A stretch of DNA of 64,000 bases. Origin: Agroathelia rolfsii. Lineage: Eukaryota > Basidiomycota > Agaricomycetes > Amylocorticiales > Amylocorticiaceae. Below the pieces are notes generated by a model, which did not search any database, was not told the DNA's origin, and was given only the letters and a program-made list of their open reading frames with translations. The stretch is from positions 1,550,001 to 1,614,000 of the forward strand of contig JABRWF010000002.1 of NCBI GenBank assembly GCA_018343915.1, read 5' to 3'. Of this stretch, positions 11,358-22,853 are shown piece after piece. The stretch's first letter is position 1. Every line of letters begins with the position of its first letter. The position numbers and the translations under genes are program-made.

Positions 11358-13162
11358 ATGGCCTCGTCCTCTTCAACTTCTTATACGATCACTGAAGAGC
11401 TCGTTGGCCCGTTCCGAGATTCGGTCGTCCTACAGCCAGATTTCCAAAAGATTAATAGGGAATACATAGAGGTTCATGAACTCATGATGCTCCAAGGCGA
11501 CGCTCTGGTAGGGTATGCACTTTGTGTATTCTTGCTTGAGTCAACAGACTCCCGATCTGAAGATGCTACAATAGGTTTGACGACGTGGATCTCGCGATAC
11601 CAGAAGACGATAGTCTGGTCTTGTACAGAGCAAAGCTTGTCTTGAGGTACCCTTTCGCTGCTTTGACGTCAAAAGGGAGGATACTGGTGGAAATCCAACT
11701 GAGAGATATGGATATTGAGAGGAGGTCTAGAGATGACATCGTATCTGGAAGTACTGTATCCTTGAATCAGTACCGGTCTATTACTTTGCTTTTGCAAGGC
11801 CACAAGGCTGGATTGCAGACATCTTTCGGTATCGGTGGGTGTTGTATTCAAAGCATAAAATGACATTTTAATTGACTAAAATACTTGCTATGCTGAAGCG
11901 CAGGATGATCTACTGCTCTTCCACACCAGAGACCAGTAAGTTTTGACTCTATAGTTTCAAACGCTTTCTGCGAAATATGGCTAACTACCGTCCGCCCACC
12001 TCTCAGAAGCCGGAAATTCTCTGTAAAATCTCTGTATCCATTAACACTCGCAAACTCGCACATATTCCTGGGACGCTTCCGACTAAGGGCTCTCCTGGAA
12101 ACTGCAGCAACCCAATCAGATGCTCCCCCTCTACACGAGCGCACACCAACATACTTTTTCAGAGCGCTGAAACAACGGGCCTTGTTGCCCCGTCAATGTC
12201 TCATATATGATCCCAAGCAACTCGCTGCTAGTACAAGCGACCGGAGAGATCCAGCGATGGGGTCGTCGTCGGTGACTCGAACACCGCGTGATGTCTCCAA
12301 GGCAGAAATCTGGCATATCATGGCTCAACACGCCGAATTTATACTCGCAGACCAGGGCAAATCGCGCAAGCCGTTCCTTGACCTGCCCTCGTGGCTCAAG
12401 TTCACGAGGCTTGCTCGCCAGCAACGCGTTCTCGCTCGTATGAACGGGACGACTGACATCGACTGGGGTACGGTCAACGGGGACTGGGATGCTGAGGTTG
12501 ACGAGGAAAATAGTGTGGAGGAAGAGGTCGTAGAAAGCGTCAGGACTATTTTGAAAGGCATAGATGTGTTTGGTGTTCCACATGCGACCCTTGTTAGGAC
12601 TGTGCAATCAGCACTTCAAAGGGCTCAGGAAAGAATGGTATAGCATCACCTTGTTATCCGTGTTGGCCGTCATGTGCTGACGGATTCCTAACAGCAGGAG
12701 AGACAAGAGGACGAGCTCTATTCCCCAAAAGCTGTGAAGCAGGAAGAGGATATCGTCAGGCATTACTATGCCTCGGATTTTTCCGAAGACTCGAGTGAGG
12801 CTTCCTCCGAGAACGAATCTAACTCGGAGTCCTCTTATGATTCGTCCATCATGGATGAGCTGCCAAAGTCCATGCGCGAGGTCCCAAAGCTTACTGGCTT
12901 CCTGTGGAATTGTGGCATGCCGGGGTGTGCATACTCTTTTGATATTAGGGACATAGATCATCAACCTGGCACGGTATCGGCATGGGAGTCGTTCAGTGTG
13001 ACGGTGTTCGATCATCAAAGTGCCCATCTTCGCGAGATGGGTATTGAAGCGGTACCCAGAGAACGGGGCGAAGTACGATTTTATTCTTTCTTGTGTCCAT
13101 TAATCAAAGCTAATACTTCTACCCAGGGCATTAGGTTGCAACGCATCAAAAAGACAAGATGA
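11358..13162 (+). CDS. Hypothetical protein with acidic tail and a possible C-terminal zinc motif
   Basis: Exons as read: 11358-11512, 11575-11834, 11899-11935, 12007-12637, 12698 onward, then a last short intron ending before GIRLQRIKKTR and the stop at 13162. The tiny third exon (AQDDLLLFHTRDQ) needs the acceptor at 11898, because the nearer cAG acceptor at 11910 causes an immediate stop. The N-terminal 150 residues look like a compact alpha/beta domain (PEDDSLVLYRAKLVLRYPF, GRILVEIQLRDMDIERR). A basic helix region (WLKFTRLARQQRVLARM) precedes an acidic Glu-rich stretch and a Ser/Glu tract (DFSEDSSEASSENES). Near the end, WNCGMPGCAYSFDIRDI followed by two His could bind zinc. I do not recognise the family. 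The mix of basic, acidic and zinc-like parts hints at a nuclear or chromatin role, but this is inference. Confidence 0.72.
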
Positions 13163-13407
13163 GGGTTTCTTTGCAAATGTTTTTGGGCATTGAATTATAA
13201 GATAGACTGGGTCTCAAACGATTAATCCTAATTAGCATCTCAAAATGTATCAAAAATGGTGATGAATGTATAGTCAAAAGAAACAGGCAGGTAGTAGTAA
13301 TGTAGGGGTATGACCAGAGTGCAAAGACAATCCAATGCTCCATGATGCTTTTTTTTTTTTTACGATCTAAATGACAAAGGGGGAAACCATCAACTCAAAA
13401 CCGATAC

Positions 13408-14633
13408 CTAATGAGCGTCATGATCCAGCAGATTTGTTCTTGACCGAGCAGCAAAAAACTCTGAGTTGGCGTCAGAGCCATACTGATCCGCCAATTCCCT
13501 TCAGCACAGTTAGCATCGATCCCTCCTCGAGATGAGGCATAAATATCACCAACCTGGCATATGACTCCATGATTGTCGCCATACTCGCCGTACCGAGTCG
13601 ATAGGCATCTGGCATCATACCCTTTCCGAACCGGTAGGTGACATGATTCGAACATAAGAGCGCGGCCAGCATGACAGCGATGTGCACCGGAACAAGCGCA
13701 AACACGACAGTGTACCAATTTTCCAAAACCGTCCTTTCCAAAGTCAGGAAATGCTTCTTGCATCCTGGTAAGATCGAGCGCGAGTAGCACGTCTGGCTAA
13801 CCGCCGCTTCGACATAGGGGGAGAAATAGCCGCAGCACTTCAGCGAGTTTTGTATTTGCATGCGGCCAACGACACCAAGTTGCCGGGACCATTGTAGATT
13901 TAGTTTGCCTTCAAGGTTGAATGCGCGCTTCTTGTACGTCAGGTATCCTGGAATAACGAGGAAAGCGAAGGTAAACCAAAGGAAGAGAGTATAGGTGGCG
14001 AGGAATGCTCGGTTGTTCAGTAGTAAACCAGCCCAACCGAGCAGGGAGGCTATGACAGCCAGAGTTGCGGCCAATGTGGACATGATAAGTTCAGTGCGAT
14101 TGGCAACACGAATGACATCGGCGTGATCCCAAACATCGAACCACGTTAGAAGGCAGGCAATGAATGAAATCACAGAATAGATTGAGAACTGTAAAATACA
14201 TAAAATTTTGAGTGTTCTCGAATTAAAATAGAAAATCAGCGATACGTACAATGACGTTGGCTATCAACAGAACCCATTTGAAGCGGTTCCATCTCGGTGG
14301 CGGAGCGATATATTCGTCCTCATCCGTCGCCCCAGGCATACGCGCCTCCCCTGCCCGGAACGCGCCTCGTCCTCCTCCAGGCTTGGGAGGGGACGCCAAG
14401 TCCTGGCGCTTCCTCCTCCTTGGGCCAACACCACCGACGACAACTTTATCTGAGAACTTGGACGGAAAGTAATAGGCGCTGAGCGATCCCGGTGTATTTG
14501 GCCTGGACGACGTTGACGCGCCGGAGTCTCCATTGACGCTCTGCAAAGGGGATACGGATGGTGGCGAGAGAAGCTGTCGTCCAGCGTTCACGCCGGTTGC
14601 ACCGCCAACAGTACTGTCTATTTGATTTGACAT
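13408..14633 (-). CDS. Fungal tetraspanin
   Basis: Three exons: 14250-14633, 13554-14188 and 13408-13498, about 369 residues. The ATG for MSNQIDSTVGG was chosen; one six codons upstream (14651) is possible. A Ser/Pro-rich cytosolic N-terminus of about 115 residues precedes TM1 (FKWVLLIANVIV plus FSIYSVISFIACLL). TM2 and TM3 follow (ATLAVIASLLGWAGLLL, YTLFLWFTFAFLVIPGY). The extracellular loop has the diagnostic CCG motif (LKCCGYFSPYVE) with further Cys (TCYS, GCK), and then TM4 (VVFALVPVHIAVMLAAL). The tail after the last splice reads MESYARELADQYGSDAN, which fits fungal tetraspanin tails. Unspliced reading would instead end at 13472. Tetraspanins organise membrane microdomains; in plant-pathogenic fungi they act in appressorium function. 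Confidence 0.82.
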
Positions 14634-15082
14634 ATCTATCGACTGTTGCAACTAATACGTCGTAGATCCAAATCCAATACGAGTGCCAGCCGTGGACTAT
14701 GAATTTCAATGTGAGAGAAGAGAGTCACTAAAGAACTTGAATCGGCTACAATGACCAGACCCTGCAGCAGGGAGAAGAGAGTATATAACGAGAAACAAGT
14801 GCAGTCCGGCCTCATCTTGGCAATTTGCTTGGCTTGTATAGACCAGGGGCTAGCAAATTTGATCATTGCAGACAGCGGTGAATCAACAAATAATTTCTGC
14901 GGCTCCCTCGGAAGGAAATATAGATGCTACCATGCTCAGATCGTTGTTTTCTCCCCTGATCTGACTGCGCAATTGACTTATATCAAATGTTCTATCGACG
15001 TGTATTATATTTTTTTTTAAAAAAAAATGAGTGTGGGATTGAACGTGTATCTCAAAAGAACGGGTGTGTATGGAAGAAATCA
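14634..15082. other. Intergenic between tetraspanin start and CorA-like stop
   Basis: No gene is supported. A T-run followed by an A-run near 15009-15027 forms a perfect inverted repeat just downstream of the CorA-like stop codon, in its likely 3' UTR. Confidence 0.4.
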
Positions 15083-17549
15083 CTATAGCACTGTGCGACG
15101 CTTGCCAGCTCGAATCCACCATCTACGTACCAAAGAAAGAAAACAGATAATTACCAACATAGAAATAGCAAAAACGATTCCAAACATGTTCAGAGGATAC
15201 TCTGGTCCAAGGCCATTGGCTGGAACTGTAACATTCATGGATAACACTCCTGTGCTTGTCTATCAGCCAAAAAAAAACAGTGACTCATGTTTAAGAGCGA
15301 GAAAAACGTACCGATCACAACATGAATACAGAGGATGTTCATAGTAACGATGGTAAGGATGACAATAGCCTTGTCGCTACCAGATTTCATCCCAGCCATG
15401 GTATTGCTTAAATGGCGCAAGTAAGTGGGATGAGATTGACTAAGCATGCGCTCATAATGGACGAGGGATTGCTGAAGGCTTAGGATGTGATCTGAAAACA
15501 GGTCAGAATTTGATGAAATTTGGGGGTTTGAATAAATAACAGACCATGCACATCGCTCATGTAAATTGCCAAATCGGCATCGGTGCCCAATACGGACGTT
15601 GAAGAATCGGCGAGAAGCCTTTTGCGTATGCGCATCACAACTTCGGATTTCGTCGCAAGCAGACGGGTTAAGGTGGTCACGAGTCGTCTGGCACGGGCCA
15701 TCTGACGCAGTGTGATGCCCGTGCCGGGCTGTTTTCTTTCCACTCGTATATGGGCCAAGTAAAGGAAATCTATCCAACGCGAACGAAGCGTTCGCCGCAA
15801 ACGCCTATACAAGACAGAGAGGGGTGGTAATAGGTACCAAATGCCGATCACAGGCGCCAAGAGACGCTGACGACCTGAACGACGACGGTATGTAGACACA
15901 GACTTTTCATCAAATGATTCAGCCTTCTCCCTATTGATAGAATCTGCAGACGATTGATCATTTTCGGCAGAATCCACCAGCGTGGAGGATGAACTTTCGG
16001 AGCTCGTCCCCCCAGTGGGGCTAAAGACCAAGTCTTCGAATGCAAGCACTTGTTTTTCAATTTCATCCTCGATCAAAGGGATGAATGAATCTACTATGGA
16101 GTCCATGATTCCATGGGCGATCCAATCTGGAAATTCCCAATATATTCATTATTTATTTAATTATTGACAGTCCGAAGGAAACTCAAAGATCACGTGGAAG
16201 CGAGTTTACTTACCGGATGTCATACTCATCGACTTGCCGAGAAGCTGGATGCGACTCGTGACCCGTTCTGTGTGTTCTAGAAGAGGGTGAGTATCAATTG
16301 GATATTACGTGTGAATGCAATGCAGGCTTCGCACCACTAACGTCACTGAAATGAAACTAGAAAAGTCAACATAACTAAGAGTTCTTGAACTAATGTCAAA
16401 GCTTACTGAACAAATTCCCTCACGGAAAACTACCAAATAAATATTGGATTCACGAATGATACCCTCTTCACTATCATCTGCCCTCAATGTTGACCTTCTT
16501 TCGATTGCACGGAAAACAACAAAGTAATAGCCAAGTCGTGGAAATAGCTCCAATTTCTCTCGAGGATCCTGTTCAAGAATATCCTCTAAAGTAAGGGGGT
16601 GAAGATGAAGCATCTTCCTTAGAGAGTAAGAAAACATGTTATTGTAATACAGAAAAAAATATGTCCTCACTCTTCCGATAGCTCGCATATCCTCCCAAGT
16701 AGGGCTAGAAACGTTTAACCACCACGCCTTTGGAGGCTGAGGCGCTGGTGAAACAGGCAATAATATTTCCCTAGGATTTGACCTATGAGTTTCCTTCTGC
16801 TTGCCTTTTCTGGACTTGGAGCTGGACGCTTCAGGAAAAGCAGTCATCTCGGGGAGTGACGCAGCACGATTTAGCTTCTTCATATCAGCGGGCTGAATAG
16901 GGTCTTCCTCGTAAATAGTGCGAGGACGAGCACGAGTGAAGTTTCGCTTTGCCTTGCCCTGCCTCCTCATCGCAGTGGCCAGACTAGATAAGATGTCCGC
17001 CCGATCCGTTGAGCGTTGTATGCTCGGTTCGTTGCGATCATCACGATTCCGTCTATGAGCGCCGGGACGACGTGGTAATGACGGCACGTACAGGACAAAT
17101 TCACGTGGTGCATATTGAGGGTTTTGTCGTGCTCTAAGCTTGGCCGCTACGTCGAGTTCAGATTGTCTCCACGATGCCGCACTACTGAGACTGGGTCGTC
17201 GAACTTTCCGACGGCTCCGGGTGCGTATAGAACCCTCTGAGGAGGAGGAGGAGGAAGTTGATGAAGAAGTTGAGGAGCTGGAAGATCTACCCCTTGCCCA
17301 GCGTGCTATGGCAGCCTCGACGAGAGTAGTAATTGCGCCTAGGGGTCCTCCTAGAAATGAACTGTCCGAAGAAGACGATGAAGACGAAGACGAAGATGAA
17401 GAGGATTTGGAAGCGGGGGTATCAGGTCGTAAGAAGGGTATCTGAGGTGGTGGAGGCTCTCCTCGATAGATGTCGGTATTTTCATGCACGGTCTCTAGTA
17501 TGGAAGTAGGGATTTCGATAGCAGGCGGATGGTATTCGGTTGAAGACAT
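15083..17549 (-). CDS. CorA-like divalent metal ion transporter
   Basis: The start MSSTEYHPPAIEIP at 17549 was chosen; the longer frame upstream begins at TTG. The N-terminal 280 residues are Ser/Arg-rich and disordered, with an acidic and poly-Ser tract. The CorA soluble domain follows: WWLNVSSPTWEDMRAIG, LHLHPLTLEDILEQDPREK, YYFVVFRAIE, then a helical stalk (DWIAHGIMDSIVDSFIP, DADLAIYMSDVHDHIL, LSNTMAGMKSGSDKAIVILT). TM1 ends HVVIGVLSMNVTVPANG and TM2 is FGIVFAISMLVIICFL, then a basic end KRRTVL. The CorA signature Gly-Met-Asn appears as Ser-Met-Asn. CorA, Alr and Mnr2 proteins form pentameric Mg2+ (or related ion) channels. Given the motif change the ion is uncertain. Confidence 0.85.
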
Positions 17550-18249
17550 TATTGCGAAGAGAAATGCATGTGATGTAGGAGTGCTCAAAAAAGGTTAGGG
17601 TAGCATAAAGTGTAGTGTTTGATTTCGGAATCTAGGTGAAATCAGTGCCGGTTGGTATTGGATAATGTTGGTCCCTTGAAGCAAAGCACGACAAATCAGC
17701 AATCCGACTGTTAGAGCGTAACTGAACTTGAAAAAAGCCTGGAGTCATTTGCCGGCCAACAGTAGTGGTACTGCCACCGCACTGCCACCGGGATTCGGGG
17801 CTCGGTGTTCTCCGCTTCCATTCTGACCAACTGCCAGTTCATGTGAAAAAACGTAAACGCGAATACCTGTTGGACGTGGTCACATGATTTCCCGTCTATT
17901 TTATATCTCATACACACTTCAATATCTCAATGATCAACATTTCAACATTTCAAATATTTCAATCTTCAGCCCTTCAAAAACCAAGGCAAGTCAATATTTG
18001 AGCTTCGAATTAAAACTTCAAATAACTCGAATCGTAGGCATTGTCTTATAAAAAGTTTTCAAGGACATAAGTATCATTCATCAGCGTCGTTAGTAGTCCT
18101 GTATATGCGTTTGTGTGAGTCCTGTAATGATAATTCAAAATGTCAATAAAATACTCTCAGACCTGATTTATTAGCAATACCAATTCAATTCGACTGGTTC
18201 CCGTTTTCCAAGAAGCTCAACGCCTACCCGGCCTCTTTCCCATACACCG
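17550..18249. other. Intergenic, A/T-rich with short repeats
   Basis: No gene is supported. Around 17915-17965 there is a loose tandem of ATTTCAA/TATCTCAA units. The region should hold the CorA-like promoter and the 3' UTR of the next minus-strand gene. Confidence 0.4.
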
Positions 18250-21200
18250 TCACCTATGTTTTCCACTGGTATCGTTGGGCGCATCAAATTTCACGTATCT
18301 TCCATTCTCGAGCTTCAGATCTAAAGCTATGCCTTTGGTTTGTATACCAGATGCCCATAAAGGTGTGATTCCAAACCAGGCACCCAGCTTTCCGAACCAG
18401 CGCCGTCGGTGTTTCCCATCCCGGCGTGTCAGAGAGTCGTCCAGGAGCGTCTCCCAACGGTACCGGGGACGCGCACGGATATGGACGTCGTCGTGTTCAG
18501 TGCCCCCGCCTGTGCCTACTGTGGATGGGTGAAATTGTGTTTCTAGATCGATTTCCGACATATCCTGAGCCCAAAGATTATGGCCATGGTGGAAAAGCAT
18601 AGCCTAAAAAAAAAAAGAAAAAAAAAGAGGTGAGACATCATTCGAAGAAAAGAATGATGAAGTGAGGGATCTCACATCACTTTTGCCATGGAATACTATG
18701 TCATTCAGCCGGATATACAATTTGTTCAGAAATCCGGCATCGAAGAAATCCCCTGACTTCGGCTTTGTATGCAGCAGACCTCGCTGAGTTAAGAAGGCCT
18801 CCAGAGCCGCTCGTGGTAGTGGAGTATAAGCGATGGAAATGGGGTAATATGGATTGAAGTTGGACTCATAAGTCCGGAGTCCCTTTATAGTGCTATGGTT
18901 CCGCCGCCATAAATCATCCTGACATGAGACAATTTAGCATAGGAGAATTCAGTATCAAGGTAAACTTTGGCGCACCCAGAAGATATACCACCACGTCGCA
19001 GCAGGCGAGCTGGAAACCAGAGCCATGCGCTCATAGGCTAGCTGGAATACATTCTGACTCCCCAACATAAGTTGCCAAACCCTAAGATCACGTTCAAACT
19101 GGATTGAGCTCTCTGCGAGCTTTGTAGGATCCCGTGGTTGTTCGTATACAAATTCCAGAAAGCGGTAGGTCAAGGTATTATGTTTGCGCTCATACTCCTT
19201 TCTAAAGTGTTCCCGATAGGAATCCAACACGTTTTCCAGATGGTACAGCCGTGATTCAACCTGCTGTTGATTCAGGAAAAGGAAACGCGCGAGTTGTGGT
19301 GTAAGGTCCAAGTCATCGGTAAGGCCGATTGCATCGCCCGTTAAATGTCTATCCTTGCCATAATCGAGGTTGATCAAGAACCCACTTCCTAGTTGGACGT
19401 CTTGCCATACGAGATTGCCGTTGTGGGTGATGTGGAATATGCAGTTCTCTAACCAGATTGTCGATTCTGCTTTGTATCTTCTGCCTTTGCAGCATAGAGG
19501 GACGCGAGAACCTATATACTACTTGGACCATACATTTTCAACACTGACAACAGGTAGTAAGGCTCAGTATGGACCAACCTGAATAAACCCATATGGCCAT
19601 TTAACTTGTACACCATCCAGTGCACGGAGAGCCATTCTGATCTCCCGCTTACGCCGTATTTCGTCGCTACTGTTTTGTGTTATGTAGGCCTGGAGGTTAG
19701 AAAGGCCACTGACAACTGCTTCGCGCCCGTCGTCATATTTGATGACCTACTTATAATTTAATATTAGCTTCTAAGGGTCGTACGATCTCTCACAAGTGTA
19801 GGTGGGAACGGTATCCACCAAGCATTTCCAAATGACCTGGCATAACTGGTTTTTTTGTCATCTTTGTTCTGCCAGAAACAATCCGGTCCAATATAATGCC
19901 TCAATATTTGCTCTTCTAGATGCCTGAGGAAGGGATGGTCAGGTCCGTTGTACAGCGTAACTGCACGACTATAAGCGAATGATCCAACATCTTTCAGAAT
20001 CTTTAAAAATATTAACAACGGTTTCTCGGCAATGTCATAGGCCTTCATTCTATTGAAACGGACCTTAAGGTTTTCAACATGTCTTTCACCAGGAGAACCA
20101 GCAAAGTCTAACAGATACGGCGGATATTCGTAGCCTCGGGCCTCTGCAAACTGCATCCGCTGTGCTTTCGGTATTTTGCACTCGTCATTCGTCAGAAGTA
20201 GTACCGTGATACTCTCCTGCCAAATTCGGCGGCGGGTATGAGGTGAAGATGCAGAAACATCGAGCCTGCAACATCCATATGTGCATCGTATAATTTTTTT
20301 TTTTTTTTTTTGCCATACATAGAAAGGGTAACATACCGTGGCGAGAATATATCAATACCTTGCCATTAATAGAAATAAGTTCAAGCACGCAAATTTGTCT
20401 GTAATCCGCATGGCCACTTACTGAAGTCAATACGATGAGTGCACCCTATGTGATTTTTGTTCAGCATCAAGTGAAAAATTCAAAACAATCGGCTTACGCT
20501 TGACAAAACGACGCATAATATCTGTATCAATGATAGAAAAATCTGCAATCCCATAATTATTGATCTTCTCCATCTGGATGTCAAGGCAGAAAGCTTACAG
20601 AAGCTGAGGCCATAGGTTCCTGCGTATACGCTGGTAGAAGTGAGTTGGGGCGATAAAACAAAACAAATATACACCAAACTTACATGTAAAGCACGACACC
20701 ATTGATAATATCCTTTCCAGGGACGTTCAGGACAACAAGAAGTGATATCAAGCCAGTCAAGACATAATTCAGCCTTGAAGTGAACTCATTTGCGTTCGAG
20801 ACCACGTTTATACAGGGTGCCCAAATGCATTGAAGTACGAAGAAGAGAAGCATTACAGCGAGAAGAAAACCGGCTTGAGCTACGGCTAGCGGTCCACGAG
20901 GAAGAGAGCGGAAAAGGCAATTGTTAGGGCTGATAACGGTAACAATGATAAGAGCCGAAAGCTTCCAAAACAGATACATGGATGTGAATGCGCCCCATCT
21001 GCGGCGATACTCTGTAAGATTTCGTGAGAAGGTGAGGTTCAGAGAATGGGAAATAATTCACACGTTTGTAAAGAAAATTGAGAGGATTAGTGTCTCGCTC
21101 CAGAAGCCGTTGATACTCGCGATTCATTGCAGAGGAATCTCTTGGTCTACCGAGCTCGGTGTATGGATCGACGACGGGTACGGAGCCTAATATGACGCGT

Positions 21201-22853
21201 CGTAGAAATATGGGAAACCATATGGTAAGCTTTCAAATTTGTTGTTAATTGTGATATCCCACAGTATTCGAGATAAGCCTTACAAGAACCACAACCAGGA
21301 GCGATAGAACGACTGTGTCATACATTTGTGAGTAATCCATAGATATGGTATATATTCTCAATAGCTTACTGATTACTGGCGCCCAGTTCACTTGGTCTTT
21401 TCGCATTGTAGTTGTCCAGCAGAAATCAAGAGGATCACGCCATTCTGTACTGGGTCCAAGGGGAGGAACCACAGGTGGGGAGGTCGTTGAATTCGTGTAT
21501 GGATTCGACACGACCCACAAGTCGTCAGACCATACAAGAACATGTATAGCCATTGTGCTGAGCGGCAGATAGACTGCTGTTAAGATGAAGGCCGATAACA
21601 TGAGACCCCAGTGTTTGCCTCCAGAGGAAGGAGAAGGTAATAAGCCTTCCTGTTTAGATAGTGCAAGAGCCCATGTTGCAACCCGATAGAAATAGAATAG
21701 AAATAGAAATGCCAAAGTCATAAACGCAAAAAGGAAAATCATGGCTTGTCCAAGAGTTGAAGCAAAATTGAGCGCAAGAATGTTCGGTCTGTTTCAAAAT
21801 ATCACAACCAGATTTCATTTATGCATTGCGTTAGCACGTACATGGTCCCTAGCAATAGCTCTCTCCAATCGTGGTTTAGATTTTGCTTAGTTACGGGGAC
21901 TGTAAAGCTGTAAGCTACGAGCAAAGGCGGGACATCAAATAAATATCGAACCGATAGTGCTTAGAATCAACGCAAAAATTTGTACGGTATTCAGAAGACC
22001 TTGCATGCTGTAGTAGTTCGCGATGTAACTCGAACCCTGTAGTGTGGTTTCGGTACGAAAATTAGAGCTGAAACGATGGAAAGAGGGGCATTCTCACGGC
22101 TAAGGACTGAACGAGACTCTCAATCACGCCGAAAACTGTTGCTCGGGATCTCCACGATGGAGCAGTTATCTTATTGATCTCAAGTTCCGCGATACTTTCA
22201 CCCGACGCCACCAGGCTATCCATAGGCGGGAACATGTGGGTTTCGAGATAATCCTTCTGATCGAATGGAAAGGAGAATTGCGGGGAAGGTATTTTTTCCA
22301 AGTACTTATCCAATTCTGGTAGATATACAGGTGCTGCATGACGCGAAAAGATTACAGTTGCAGGAAGAGGGGTATAGGAGACAATGGGTATAGTTGGAGA
22401 TGAAGGAGAGTTTAATTCTTCATGAGAAAGTAGATGCATGTGGTCGTTGAGAATGTTGGAGGATTGTGGAGTGGGCGGGATTTTTGAAGACGAGGAAGTG
22501 AATGAGAGTTTATTCTCAATTATCTCCATAAATGAGGTCGAATGACCACTTGTGGTGTCTTCTGCCTTGTGAGTATCATTAGCACGGTTGGTTCGACTTG
22601 AGCGATAATCCTCGACCGCTGCCGCGGCAATAGTGCTGGTAGATGGTACTGGTGAAGGATGGCGGATGAACCTTGCAGGCCTTGGTGTATCCTGTGCAGA
22701 AATAAGGGTTGTGGTCTCGTCATCCGAATCTGCAGAGGAGGGGATGCGCCTTCTAGCGCTGCTTTTGGATGCCTGTAAACCTCCAGTTTCACTCCTAGCA
22801 TCAGTAACAGAGGGCAAAGATTCGAATAGTTCTGCGAGCCTCTTGACGCTCAT
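18250..22853 (-). CDS. Large polytopic membrane protein of unknown function
   Basis: One long gene with many introns ends in YVKFDAPNDTSGKHR and the stop at 18250. The first safe ATG is at 22853 (MSVKRLAELFESLPSV). The open frame continues to 22991 without an ATG, so a further 5' exon is possible. The N-terminal 260 residues are Ser/Thr-rich and disordered. About eight to ten hydrophobic segments follow (IANYYSMQGLLNTVQIFALIL, AMIFLFAFMTLAFLFLFYFY, LMLSAFILTAVYLPL, YDTVVLSLLVVVL, FWKLSALIIVTVI, FLLAVMLLFFVLQCIW, YVLTGLISLLVVLN, IFLSLIQILCVVL). One soluble loop contains an LGRPRDSSAMNREYQRLLE stretch. The C-terminal half is soluble and helical (FNRMKAYDIAEKPLL, ALRALDGVQVKWPYGF, EYERKHNTLTYRFLEFVYE). 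I do not recognise the family. Channel or transporter function is only a guess. Confidence 0.65.
20294..20311. repeat. Poly-T homopolymer (18 T) in an intron
   Basis: An uninterrupted run of about 18 T. It lies between coding exons of the large membrane-protein gene and would be a poly-A tract on the sense strand. Confidence 0.7.

Noticed and set aside
15009..15027. T-run/A-run inverted repeat as a rho-independent-type terminator
   Set aside because: This is a eukaryotic genome; a homopolymer palindrome in a 3' UTR is not evidence of a bacterial terminator.
15105..15125. tRNA B-box-like GCTCGAATCC
   Set aside because: Lies in the last coding exon of the CorA-like gene; no A box or cloverleaf can be formed around it.
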